Below the pieces are notes generated by a model that was not told the DNA's origin, did no database searches, and was given only the letters and a program-made list of their open reading frames with translations. The position numbers and the translations under genes are program-made. Of a stretch of 64,000 nucleotides of DNA, positions 23,101-30,235 are shown in pieces (within the stretch, counting starts at the first letter, position 1; the number at the start of each line of letters is the position of its first letter). The DNA is from a virus: positions 62,001 through 126,000 of IMG/VR virus record IMGVR_UViG_3300023094_000009; one strand, 5' to 3'.

Positions 23101-25789
23101 CAAACTGAGTGATAAGGTCATCTCCCCTGTATCCAATTTTTTCAAGGATTGGATTGATTGTTGCCTCATTTGCTCTCAGTTCTTTTTTCGCCTCTTCCGA
23201 CATTGAATACGGAGAGCCAAGAATTGAACTTATTAGTCCTTTGCCTTCCCTTGAAGAATAGAAATTGGTTGCTGCCATTCTTCGTATGGTATCTGAAGCA
23301 TTTGCTTCTAAAGCCAAATACCCGTCAAACTGATCTAAAAGAAATTCCAACTCCCTTGCTTCTTTTGTCTTTCCTGTAGCTCTTAGGGTTTCTACATATT
23401 GATTTAGACTTGCATATCTTTCTGATAGTTGATTGATAGTGGGAACTTGTGAAGTTTCACCATAAGATATTGTTTCCAGCCTCTTGTTCAGAGCAGTTTC
23501 TAAAACTTCCTGCCTTGCGGTGCTCTTTATTAGCTGGTTTGATAGAGCAACTTGTTTTTTAGATAACTCCTTTGCCAGCACTTCATTGCCCTCAACTGAT
23601 TGCATCTGTGCTCCAACTTCTGCAATTGCCGTAGTAAGCTCAGCTATTTCATTCTTAGTCTGTTCATATTCTGCATAGGCATTGTCTTGTTCATTCTGTA
23701 ATTCATTGAAGAACTTTAAAGTACTGTAAGCACCTTCCTCTCCTGTCAAGGCAGAAATGTTGTCTCCGATTGTATTTACAATGTCCCCTGCCTTGAAACC
23801 TTGCATAAGAGCCAAAGTGGTAGCATCTTTCAATTCAATTACTTGCCCATTAGGTAGTCTGGAATTTTCAATACCTAAAGATTCAACTGTCTTGTTTGCT
23901 TTCTGGTACAATGTGTAGTCCCTCTGGAATCCAGCCTTTAGGGAATCTTTGTACTCCCGAACCTGTGCTTCACTTTCAAATCCCAAATTTCTTTGCTGTT
24001 CCTGCGTGAATTCCAATCCATCAACAGAAGCTTCGAAATCTGCAATTGTATCTGCATATCCCTTCAATCCTTCGTTTGCTTTTATGAAGGAATAGTTAAT
24101 TGCAGAATCTTCAAGTATAGTAAACTCTGCCTGATTGGTCTCCTTTGTTATCTGAAAATTACCAATTGAGTTTGCCCTGTTCAAGTCACGGAATTTTCCA
24201 ATGTACTTGTTATATTCTTCAACAGACTTGTCAATGGAGTTCAATTGGGATGCGTAGCTGTTTTTACCTAGCCCCTGAACTCCAAAAGATGCGCCTTCCA
24301 TTCCTCTTACACCTAAAGCGGTGAGAGGTTTTGAAATTGCTGCGCCTACATTTCCTCCTGCAAGTCCTATAATACCTCCAATAACCACTTCCTTAAGTCC
24401 TTCCTTGGTTGTATATTGCTCCACAAAAGATTCTTGAAGTGCATTGGCAAAGGAGTGGATATCGGCTGTTTTAGGATCATATTTTGCTTCCAAATACTTG
24501 GACATTGTTTTACCAAAAACTCCTTGCAAGCCTTCTTCAACCACACCCTCCCTTAAAACAGGCTTGGAAACATTTACCGCTCTGCCCAGCATTCTCTGCG
24601 CCTTCGTACCTTTGCTGAACACCTTGGTTCCGTCTGCCATTGTTGTCACTGACCTTCCAAGAATACCATCTTCAATTCCCAGCTTTGGAAACTTGATCAT
24701 TTTCAGATCAAACATTTTTGAATACATTGCAAAGTTTGTAACAGAAAGTAGTGCAGCATTTGCTCCAAATACCTTGTTGGCGGTACTCTCTGCATCTTTC
24801 ATGAAGGTTGTCAGGTCTTCTGCTGTAGGTAATTCTCCATAGGTGGTTTGATAATCACTGACATATTTATCTACAGCATCAGTGTAGCTGTGACGTGCTT
24901 CCATTCCGGCTTCAAATCCAACAGACTGACCCAAGAACCTTGCTGTCTTGAATACTTCCCCTGTACTTGCTCCTACATTTGTAGCTGTTGCAAATTTATC
25001 AATTGAACTTCTATTCAGTCTTCTTAGTGCGCGGGTTCCTATTTCCCTTTCTGCAACTCTTGTTGTTGCGGATATAAGGTCATCTGCATTATTTCTTGCT
25101 ACATTTACAGCTATGTTATCGGCTGATTTTGCAAGTCCTTTAATTCCAAGTCTTGCTCCTGCTTTGGCAAATGAACTTGGTAAAGATGCACCACCAGATA
25201 AAATTGCAAGAGGAACTTCACTCAATACTGTTCCTGCCACAAAAGCAAGCCCATTTCCTACATCATTGAACCAGAAGTTAGCTGTACCCATTTGTCCCAA
25301 AAGACTTTTGGCTTTTTCTTCATTTGAATAATAGTGTGCAAAGTTTCTGTCCAATCTTTTTGATTGCTCGTCAAGAAAATTGGATGCGTCATTATCCCAC
25401 AAAGCAGAAAGCTCTCCCTGTGAGATTGCACTTCCTAGTCCATAGGTTACTGTCGCTAAAGCATCAGCTGCTATGAGTCCTGTTTTTCCTAGGAATTTCG
25501 TTACACCATTTCCTGCTTTTTCTCCCCAGCTTTGTTGTTGGGCTAGACGATCTTCATTATCAAAAGCTCCAAGATAGTTGTCATATTTCAAAGCGGAAAC
25601 CCCGTACCTATCTGTTTCAGCAACAGCAGAGGTGGGAACATCATACTTCACATTCTCAATCCTACCCTTATCCCAAGGCATGTCAAGGACTCCTGAATAT
25701 TGGAAACCTTGGGGTTTTACAGCACCTCTTGTACCTCTTGATTGCAGATCTGCTTGTAGCTTATTTAAAACTTCTTCGTTTGTTGGCAT
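20132..25789 (-). CDS. Giant crAss-like cargo/ejection protein (1885 residues)
   Basis: After a short N-terminus there is a segment that closely follows a pattern I know from crAss-like giant proteins: QQQSWGEKAGNGVTKFLGKT, a hydrophobic stretch (residues about 100-125), LGQMGTANFWFNDVGNGLAF and a second hydrophobic stretch (about 185-215). A third Gly-rich stretch is at about 465-500 (VVIGGIIGLAGGNVGAAIS). Such segments may insert in the host envelope during ejection. At about 1040-1120 is a GNAT-like block with EVGQGSGSIMFEALIELM, resembling acetyl-CoA-binding motif A. The rest is long, helical, and beta-rich at the C-terminus. Virion location is inferred from family resemblance and position. 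Confidence 0.6.
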   Translation of the reverse strand: MPTNEEVLNKLQADLQSRGTRGAVKPQGFQYSGVLDMPWDKGRIENVKYDVPTSAVAETDRYGVSALKYDNYLGAFDNEDRLAQQQSWGEKAGNGVTKFLGKTGLIAADALATVTYGLGSAISQGELSALWDNDASNFLDEQSKRLDRNFAHYYSNEEKAKSLLGQMGTANFWFNDVGNGLAFVAGTVLSEVPLAILSGGASLPSSFAKAGARLGIKGLAKSADNIAVNVARNNADDLISATTRVAEREIGTRALRRLNRSSIDKFATATNVGASTGEVFKTARFLGQSVGFEAGMEARHSYTDAVDKYVSDYQTTYGELPTAEDLTTFMKDAESTANKVFGANAALLSVTNFAMYSKMFDLKMIKFPKLGIEDGILGRSVTTMADGTKVFSKGTKAQRMLGRAVNVSKPVLREGVVEEGLQGVFGKTMSKYLEAKYDPKTADIHSFANALQESFVEQYTTKEGLKEVVIGGIIGLAGGNVGAAISKPLTALGVRGMEGASFGVQGLGKNSYASQLNSIDKSVEEYNKYIGKFRDLNRANSIGNFQITKETNQAEFTILEDSAINYSFIKANEGLKGYADTIADFEASVDGLEFTQEQQRNLGFESEAQVREYKDSLKAGFQRDYTLYQKANKTVESLGIENSRLPNGQVIELKDATTLALMQGFKAGDIVNTIGDNISALTGEEGAYSTLKFFNELQNEQDNAYAEYEQTKNEIAELTTAIAEVGAQMQSVEGNEVLAKELSKKQVALSNQLIKSTARQEVLETALNKRLETISYGETSQVPTINQLSERYASLNQYVETLRATGKTKEARELEFLLDQFDGYLALEANASDTIRRMAATNFYSSREGKGLISSILGSPYSMSEEAKKELRANEATINPILEKIGYRGDDLITQFEQILSENTDLSEREKFKIESMLRAQFAYDAIQRRVEESQQAILPLEEVTIEDTGDSIESAPTNARIAINNIEELSSLIEDITNEIDIITNKPTLENLRKIRENQSRIEELQKEISDIENGIVTPQVDEEQSNILGEPITTEVEDGTLYEFRNELGLLSGVLISPTEFRIDGISANEVGQGSGSIMFEALIELMSNQGVTTISTVSAGDGAQAMHQRAVDKGLLTEVSRDGRSATFEITQIGQPQAIENASEVQVGQTLRDVTGRISTVTAIDGDTIVMDRNGSEFRANPKMVELFTNSEVVEVVDSVVPINTESEIESRRQEIEAKETENNDLRTPFKFLESEGYKSYLKLLKKRVNQGTLTLDEQDEFETLENQVNQWISILGTTRDQLELSDLIKQLVALENSPVDFAPDVVEATDEEVIEDARIVNKSQNRNLAVGQNYEVAVSQEVLENGVVLTSIHNYTLDAFIALTGVEILETEVEEDPVTKAFKITREIVDRINQAGKIRITSSSVDETSTYYSMIRKSVTSMDGVQSWVPLNSDYDNDISREDVFNVRDGEILTLAVDPNNDWNRSIFDAIIRENANSIITDEQRENAIELEFQKNLNKNKTVIKLQAELLSLNNLPKTTANQSKINKKTQQVRDLTATIREKAENTIEAKESQSTTLRISPELRTRIATELRITAMNADTANVQVLKGTKGDDTGRFKGDDSKFASLRREIANDDAFLMSLILNNNETPSEYTIKVKNVYAGLPNFNTIIDEDVVLRQSRPIREQDLDKIADIGYVQNGKLYTRTSIDSIDKTFINTAVIANRSSKTPVVIIRQGVKHIAFPVRVSRNASPIDLNEFQGLFNNETLEGSEKAIRLNSILARAGIDVTQTGNAFIDLGNGLSSEAFDNLFSQLSEKQYLSSVDGWNDSRTSIAEALIGNVTISLDMSAPFVSPKIKFDLASIETVIEETPETQDKKKKSATQSAVNTVNEKAGLKNFNFCK

Positions 25790-25812
25790 AGTTATTTTCC
25801 CTTTGGCATTAA

Positions 25813-25850
25813 ATCACTAAAATGTACCAGACAAAATGCTGATTTTTAGT
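25813..25850. repeat. 38-bp direct repeat, copy 1
   Basis: This intergenic segment, just upstream of the 1885-residue gene's start, matches 26631-26668 at 32 of 38 positions by my hand alignment, including an unbroken AAATGTACCAG and TTTTTAGT. The two copies bracket the divergent gene pair 25887-26595. Confidence 0.65.
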
Positions 25851-25886
25851 CTTTTATGCGTATTTTTTTGAATAAAGTTATTAATT

Positions 25887-26297
25887 TTATCTGATAAATC
25901 TGCCAAAAAAGACATTTCTTTCAGAGTTTATCGGATGTTTTTTTATCCATTCATCATATGTTTCTAACGAATCAAGTCTTTTTTCGAACTTGTCCATCCC
26001 TGAAGTGACAAATTCTTCTGAGTAATCCTGAAGGCATACATTATCTTCTCCCTGAATAAGCATGTCCATGCTGTCAACCTTGAATTTGTAAGATTCTCCC
26101 AAGTAATGAAATTCGTATTCTGTCAGTTCTTTATATTTAACCTTGTTTTCTATTTCCCGCGCCAGAGAAGAAAGTTTGTCAGCATCGTAACTTTCCTGTT
26201 TGCTTCTATGTAGTATTGTTCTTAAAATGCTACTTTTAAGTCCAGATTCCCGATCTTTGAACTGTCGGCGTACACTAACTGTAAATTTATTTTCCAT
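25887..26297 (-). CDS. Uncharacterised 136-residue protein of a divergent pair
   Basis: A charged, mostly helical protein (TVSVRRQFKDRESGLKSSILRTILHRSKQ at the N-terminus) with a beta segment in the middle (EYEFHYLGESYKFKVDSMDM). No family recognised. Its start codon shares the CATG at 26295-26298 with the plus-strand gene, so the two genes begin back to back with no spacer. It lies inside the region bracketed by the 38-bp direct repeat. Confidence 0.6.
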   Translation of the reverse strand: MENKFTVSVRRQFKDRESGLKSSILRTILHRSKQESYDADKLSSLAREIENKVKYKELTEYEFHYLGESYKFKVDSMDMLIQGEDNVCLQDYSEEFVTSGMDKFEKRLDSLETYDEWIKKHPINSERNVFFGRFIR

Positions 26298-26595
26298 GAA
26301 TGATTATGTTAAAGAAAGAGATGTTGAAAAAGCCACTGGCCTGAGAGCTATACACTATTCCTATCCTTCTGGACAAGGGCTCTTATACCTAACTGGTTAT
26401 TTCATTGTAGAGAGATTTAAGATCTCCTCTAAGCTAAGTCTGGATTATAAGCTGACTCAAATTCTCGATGTTGTTGATTATATCGAAACAGGTGTAGTTA
26501 AAAGTACAAAGGTATATTCTTTAGAAGGCGATGAACTGCTATTGTCATCTCAGAATCCCCTTCCACTATTACCTGAATATGTTGTAAAAGAATAG
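26296..26595 (+). CDS. Uncharacterised 99-residue protein of a divergent pair
   Basis: The preferred start is ATG 26296, giving MNDYVKERDVEKATGLRAIH; earlier in-frame ATGs would run inside the opposing gene. The protein ends SQNPLPLLPEYVVKE. No known domain. A TAAATTTA at 26282-26289 ends six bases before the ATG and could serve as a weak -7 element (consensus G replaced by A), which would make the transcript near-leaderless. Repeat copy 2, which contains a small hairpin and T run, begins 36 bases after its stop. Confidence 0.55.
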   Translation: MNDYVKERDVEKATGLRAIHYSYPSGQGLLYLTGYFIVERFKISSKLSLDYKLTQILDVVDYIETGVVKSTKVYSLEGDELLLSSQNPLPLLPEYVVKE

Positions 26596-26630
26596 CAACT
26601 ACATTCTGTTGTCTTAAGGCGGGGTGTGAG

Positions 26631-26668
26631 ATCACTTAAATGTACCAGCTAAGATACTGGTTTTTAGT
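26631..26668 (+). repeat. 38-bp direct repeat, copy 2 (also terminator-like)
   Basis: This copy matches 25813-25850 at 32 of 38 positions. It holds ACCAG (26644-26648) and CTGGT (26657-26661) followed by TTTTAGTTTTT, a modest rho-independent terminator for the plus-strand gene ending at 26595. In copy 1 the right arm is mutated to CTGAT, so the hairpin is lost there. It ends two bases before the stop codon of the protease gene on the other strand. Confidence 0.6.
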
Positions 26669-26670
26669 TT

Positions 26671-27615
26671 TTAAGATTTATTCTGAATAGTGCTATTTTT
26701 TAACCAAATTTTGAAATGATTACTGCCAATGAATTTAAGGACTGTACTTTTGTCAAACAGTATAGTCAATAAGTGGTATGCTGTTAGTACATATTCTTGA
26801 AGATCTTGAGAGTCCTCTAAATCTTCAACACAAAGGCCTTGGCTTTTAGCCTCGATCCGATCAATCCTTCTTCCATGACTTTTCTTTTTGTGACCATCTA
26901 CTGAACCACGGCTAAAGTGTGCAGAGACAGCTTCGCTTTTCTTTTTAGCTCCTGCTATCCCCTTAAATACATAACTCTCCAACCAATCTGCTACAATTTG
27001 TTCAGAATATTCAACAGCGTTTTGGGACTCTTGAAGCAATGCTGGCCCCATTGTTGAGAGTGTGGGTGCCCATAAGTGAGCTTGAACGCTATTTTCTAAA
27101 ATATCCTGCTTTGCTCTTTCAAACTGATCAATTATGGCTAAAGCAGAAACAAAGCGTCCGTTAAGGTTCATTTGTGGATCAATTGGCCCTAATTGGCTTT
27201 GCCTTCCCATAATGATTCTATCACAAGAAAGACTTATCATAGTACCTGCGGACATCGCATAAGTAGGTATAATTACTTCAATATCCTTAAATTTGGATCT
27301 AAGATACGAAACAATAGTTTCTGTCGCATTTGTAACTCCTCCAGGTGTATGGAGTAGTATGGTTAGACCTTTTGTGAAATCCATTCCATGTATGACGGAC
27401 ATAAAGCCATTTATGTCCTCTGATGTAATTGATAAAGTCCCTTGATTTGCTGTGGGTTTTTGGAGAAAAGCTGAAGCATAAAAAATCACATTCCTACCTT
27501 CCCTAAGTGTAGAGATTTTGTTAAGCTCTTTTACAAGGTTATCAACTAACCAGTTGACCACGACGTCTTTATCTAAAGTTTCTACCTTGGAAACTAAATC
27601 TGTCCATGAAGGCAT
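26671..27615 (-). CDS. SDH_sah-family (ClpP-fold) serine protease
   Basis: The 314-residue protein carries the hallmarks of the serine dehydrogenase proteinase / SppA-ClpP-like family: ILLHTPGG at residues 86-93, the nucleophile region YAMSAGTMISLSCDRI with Ser122, and SQLGPIDPQ at 140-148. It has no signal peptide or clear transmembrane helix, so it is probably cytosolic or peripherally membrane-associated. Relatives are present in bacterial genomes and islands, some near defence genes. Here it follows a 64-residue gene with a one-base stop/start overlap, suggesting a functional pair. It lies within the accessory island, not among virion functions. Substrate unknown. Confidence 0.8.
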   Translation of the reverse strand: MPSWTDLVSKVETLDKDVVVNWLVDNLVKELNKISTLREGRNVIFYASAFLQKPTANQGTLSITSEDINGFMSVIHGMDFTKGLTILLHTPGGVTNATETIVSYLRSKFKDIEVIIPTYAMSAGTMISLSCDRIIMGRQSQLGPIDPQMNLNGRFVSALAIIDQFERAKQDILENSVQAHLWAPTLSTMGPALLQESQNAVEYSEQIVADWLESYVFKGIAGAKKKSEAVSAHFSRGSVDGHKKKSHGRRIDRIEAKSQGLCVEDLEDSQDLQEYVLTAYHLLTILFDKSTVLKFIGSNHFKIWLKNSTIQNKS

Positions 27616-27809
27616 TAGCGTAGTGTGATATTAAGTGGATAACTAGCGTCTCTGTACAACGATTCATCTTGTATACATTCCTTTGTAATTTGTAACAGAT
27701 CATAGGAATTTAATTCAAGATATACATTGTATTGAGCTGATACCTCATTTAGTATCACTGTGATATCTTTATTTTTGGGATATTCTTTATTTGATTCGAG
27801 TGAATTCAT
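27615..27809 (-). CDS. 64-residue partner gene of the SDH_sah protease
   Basis: The stop of this gene overlaps the protease start (TAATG), a strong sign of translational coupling. The small acidic protein (ITVILNEVSAQYNVYLELNSYDLLQ) looks like a compact strand-helix unit. Its closeness suggests an adaptor, inhibitor or substrate of the protease, but no family is recognised. Upstream is an intergenic stretch containing GAAACCAACACAC; no clear -7 box was found. Confidence 0.5.
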   Translation of the reverse strand: MNSLESNKEYPKNKDITVILNEVSAQYNVYLELNSYDLLQITKECIQDESLYRDASYPLNITLR

Positions 27810-27894
27810 GTTATTCAGTGTGTTGGTTTCTGCAAAGAAACAATTTTTAAGTTATTGTTGGACTACCACTCATCACTAATTAATGATATTTCTA

Positions 27895-28029
27895 TTACTT
27901 CTCTTTCTTAGGCTTCACCACAACCTTCTTCAGAACCTCGCTAAAGCCTTCCTTCAGTTCTTTGTCACCATACTTCTTGGTGAGCTGTTCGTCCGATAAA
28001 GCTTCTTTCTTTTTCTTCTTTTCTGCCAT
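27895..28029 (-). CDS. Possible 44-residue Lys-rich protein
   Basis: An ATG at 28029 opens a 44-residue frame reading MAEKKKKKEALSDEQLTKKY and ending KVVVKPKKEK, with a TAA at 27895-27897. It fills most of the otherwise empty 27810-28135 gap. The composition (about one third Lys) is plausible for a small DNA-binding or disordered peptide. Support is limited to an open frame and sensible composition; no ribosome-binding site or clear promoter was seen. Confidence 0.4.
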   Translation of the reverse strand: MAEKKKKKEALSDEQLTKKYGDKELKEGFSEVLKKVVVKPKKEK

Positions 28030-28135
28030 AGGGCTTAAATTTACTGAATCTGTTGCTTGACAGACATGTATTTAACTTCCATTTAACCTTTTAAAGGTAC
28101 GGATAGTCCTTGTTTATTCCAAATAAATGGCTTTG

Positions 28136-29077
28136 TTATACATTTTTTGAAATGAGGTCTTTGTATTTCAGTCTTTTTTGTGCCATTTTCACGAGAGAGT
28201 TATTAAACTTTTGCCCTGCGTTGTCTTCGCGCCCGTTGAACCGGAAAGACATCTCATCACAATACATCTGAAGATGCTTGCGGGAAACATGGAAATAGGT
28301 TCCCTTGATGCTCCTCTTTAAATGACTCCAGAAATTTTCTACATTGTTGCTTGAGAAACCGCTTTCCGTGGCATACTGTTTCAGGTTGTGGTTTACATAC
28401 TGGTGGTCATAGTCTGCATTAAGTCCTGTGTATCCCATCCATTCATCTGTTACGATTGTAGCTCCGGCTTGCACCAGTTCTTTCACCAGTGGCTTCAAAG
28501 TTTCTCCCTGCGTATTTGGAATAACTCTTGTATATATCTTGTTGTCCTGTATCATTCCAAACACTGGAGTTTTATCCTTGTAGGATCTTCCTTGCGAATT
28601 TTTGACTTTCTTGTTTTTGTGGCGATTTTTGTTGCTGCCTCCTACAAAGCTCTCATCCATTGTAGCAACAGAAAGAGACTTTTCAGGAATAGCCTGAACA
28701 TAGGATGCACGAAGCCTGCTTAACATGAACCAAGCAGTCTTTTGTGTAACTCCAAGGTCTTCTGCAAGCTGATAAGAACTGATTCCACGCTTGTGAGAAG
28801 CGAAAATAAATATGGCGATAAACCATGTCCTTAGAGGAATCGGGGAACTTTCAAATATGGTTCCCACTCTTATGGTGTATCTCTTTTTACATCCTCCGCA
28901 TTTGTATAATCCGTTGAACTCTCCTTTTACATTCAGTTTGTATTGCTTTGTTTCCTTGCAATGAGGACACACTGGATTACCTTGCCAGATTGTGTTCTCA
29001 AGATATTCCCTGCAAGATGTTTCATCTGGCAATTGCTTCAGCATTTGAACTAATGATTTGAACTCTAGATTATACAT
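28136..29077 (-). CDS. IS1595 (ISXO2-like) family transposase
   Basis: Starting at ATG 29077 (an in-frame GTG at 29098 is less likely) gives 313 residues. The N-terminus has the IS1595 layout, with a CPHC and CGGC zinc ribbon (Cys 37, 40, 60, 63), then a helix-turn-helix-like GISSYQLAEDLGVTQKTAW and the DDE-type core: D141 in ATMDESFVGG, D211 in IVTDEWMGY, and the E247/N248 region in NNVENFWSHLKRSIKGTYFH. All catalytic positions are present and the length is normal for the family. I could not find matching terminal inverted repeats around it (see rejected items), so it may be a solitary or decayed element. It sits in the accessory island between protease and SRAP genes. Confidence 0.85.
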   Translation of the reverse strand: MYNLEFKSLVQMLKQLPDETSCREYLENTIWQGNPVCPHCKETKQYKLNVKGEFNGLYKCGGCKKRYTIRVGTIFESSPIPLRTWFIAIFIFASHKRGISSYQLAEDLGVTQKTAWFMLSRLRASYVQAIPEKSLSVATMDESFVGGSNKNRHKNKKVKNSQGRSYKDKTPVFGMIQDNKIYTRVIPNTQGETLKPLVKELVQAGATIVTDEWMGYTGLNADYDHQYVNHNLKQYATESGFSSNNVENFWSHLKRSIKGTYFHVSRKHLQMYCDEMSFRFNGREDNAGQKFNNSLVKMAQKRLKYKDLISKNV

Positions 29078-29187
29078 AACTTCAAGTTTTAAATACACTG
29101 AGAAGTTACGATATTTTACTGGAGTTCCCTAGCTTTTTAACATTAGTTACGTGTAATTATAATAAATTGTTATTTATCCACATTTCG

Positions 29188-29216
29188 TTTTTGATTAATA
29201 TTCTGTCATATCTTTG
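29188..29216 (+). promoter_or_regulatory. Promoter of the SRAP gene
   Basis: TATCTTTG at 29209-29216 fits TAnnTTTG; TTTTTG ending at 29193 lies 15 bases upstream as the -33 element. It is the cleanest two-part promoter in the island. Leader to the ATG at 29234 is roughly ten bases. The 29099-29233 gap otherwise shows no gene. Confidence 0.7.
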
Positions 29217-29233
29217 ATGAATAAATCATCCGA

Positions 29234-29830
29234 ATGTGTTATCAAGTAAGACAAACTTCAAGTAAAAAGGATATTGAAAGAAGGTTTAGTGCCGATTTCC
29301 TTACTGTTATTCCTGATTATCAGCGTGAAGAAGTGAGTGGTTTCACGCATCCAAAAATGCCTGTTATTGCTAACAGCATGGTTGACAAAATACAGCTTTT
29401 TCAATGGGGACTGATTCCGCAGAACCAGAAAAATACACTGAATGCAAGAATTGAAACAATAAGGGAAAAACCGTCCTTCAGGAATTTTGTAAACCAGAAA
29501 TGTCTGATACTTGTTAATGGCTTCTATGAGTGGAAGCATGTACCGGGAGAGAGGCATGACAGACATAAATACCTTCTTTCGTTGCCTGACAACGGATCAT
29601 TTGCTCTTGCGGGATTGTGGAGCGAATGGGAATTCCTGAATGGAGAGAAATATAGAACCTTTACCGTCATTACTACAGAAGCCCAAGGTATAATGAGAGA
29701 AATACACAATACTAAGCTCAGGATGCCTGTTATACTCAAAAGGGAAATTGAAATGGATTGGCTTATGGGTAAGCGTACAGCTAAGCTTCATACGGATTTG
29801 GTTGCTACCAAGATTTTCCCTTTATTCTAG
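29234..29830 (+). CDS. SRAP-domain abasic-site protein (HMCES/YedK-like)
   Basis: The 198-residue protein begins MCYQVRQ, so Cys2 becomes the N-terminal nucleophile after Met removal, as in HMCES/YedK. Other family residues are present: N70 and R72 in LNARIETI, E99 in NGFYEWKH, and H158 in REIHNTKLRMPVIL. These proteins form a covalent thiazolidine link with abasic sites in single-stranded DNA and shield them from cleavage. In a phage it could protect replicating DNA from base-excision damage, for example uracil- or modified-base-specific glycosylases. It has its own promoter, and its stop shares a CTAG with the stop of the convergent XRE gene. Confidence 0.85.
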   Translation: MCYQVRQTSSKKDIERRFSADFLTVIPDYQREEVSGFTHPKMPVIANSMVDKIQLFQWGLIPQNQKNTLNARIETIREKPSFRNFVNQKCLILVNGFYEWKHVPGERHDRHKYLLSLPDNGSFALAGLWSEWEFLNGEKYRTFTVITTEAQGIMREIHNTKLRMPVILKREIEMDWLMGKRTAKLHTDLVATKIFPLF

Positions 29831-30057
29831 TTAAACAAATCTTTAAGCTCTACGTCCAGCGCTTTTGATATTTTGATAAGAGTCTTTACTGTTGGATTCT
29901 GTTTTCCGCGTTCAATCTCACCTAACTTGGATAATGGTACACCAGAATCAATGGATAAGTCAAGTTGCCTCATATCTTTTTCCATACGAAGAAACTTAAT
30001 CTTGTTCCCAAGATCTAACAAGTAGTGGTCATCATTCATTTGGGTACAATAAAGCAT
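29827..30057 (-). CDS. XRE/Cro-like transcriptional regulator
   Basis: The 76-residue protein carries one helix-turn-helix of the XRE type: NKIKFLRMEKDMRQLDLSIDSGVPLSKLGEIERGKQNPTVKTLIKISKALDVELKDLFN. An alternative start at M7 (30039) is possible. It is transcribed away from the lipoprotein operon, and two copies of a CCCTTATAAGG-type palindrome lie in the shared 178-base spacer, so it most likely represses that promoter and perhaps its own. No integrase or lysis-lysogeny partner is visible nearby, so this is probably a local regulator of an accessory operon. Confidence 0.8.
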   Translation of the reverse strand: MLYCTQMNDDHYLLDLGNKIKFLRMEKDMRQLDLSIDSGVPLSKLGEIERGKQNPTVKTLIKISKALDVELKDLFN

Positions 30058-30077
30058 ATTTAGTTGAAAGACAACAA

Positions 30078-30089
30078 CCCTTATAAGGA
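30078..30089. promoter_or_regulatory. Near-palindromic candidate operator, proximal copy
   Basis: CCCTTATAAGGA differs from the perfect palindrome at 30161 in one base. It begins 21 bases upstream of the XRE gene's first codon, a position suited to autoregulation. The centre-to-centre distance to the other copy is 83 bases, close to eight helical turns. Confidence 0.6.
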
Positions 30090-30160
30090 ATATAGGCTAA
30101 TTTATATCCATTATTTTTAACACATAAAATAGTAATTTGTTTTATTTTTAACTATTAACA

Positions 30161-30172
30161 CCCTTATAAGGG
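30161..30172. promoter_or_regulatory. Perfect palindromic candidate operator, distal copy
   Basis: CCCTTATAAGGG is a perfect 12-base palindrome that ends nine bases before the TAACTTTG -7 box of the lipoprotein operon, so a protein bound there would cover the -33 zone. Together with the near-copy at 30078 it is the likely target of the divergent XRE protein. Confidence 0.65.
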
Positions 30173-30181
30173 ATATTTGTC

Positions 30182-30189
30182 TAACTTTG
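30182..30189 (+). promoter_or_regulatory. -7 element of the lipoprotein operon
   Basis: TAACTTTG fits the -7 consensus; the -33 position is occupied by the palindrome at 30161-30172 rather than a clear TTTTG, consistent with a regulated, intrinsically weak promoter. The leader to ATG 30236 is about 40 bases. Confidence 0.65.
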
Positions 30190-30235
30190 TATAGGTTTGA
30201 CATACTTCAGTGTTAGGCTTTTATTGCCACTTATT

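Noticed and set aside
28120-29160. GGCTTTGTTATACA beside the transposase stop as an IS end
   Set aside because: No matching inverted copy was found upstream of the transposase start; a single candidate end is not enough to define the element.
29827-30057. XRE protein as a lysogeny repressor
   Set aside because: No integrase, recombinase or antirepressor is visible in the window, and the nearest operon encodes envelope proteins; a local regulator is the simpler reading.
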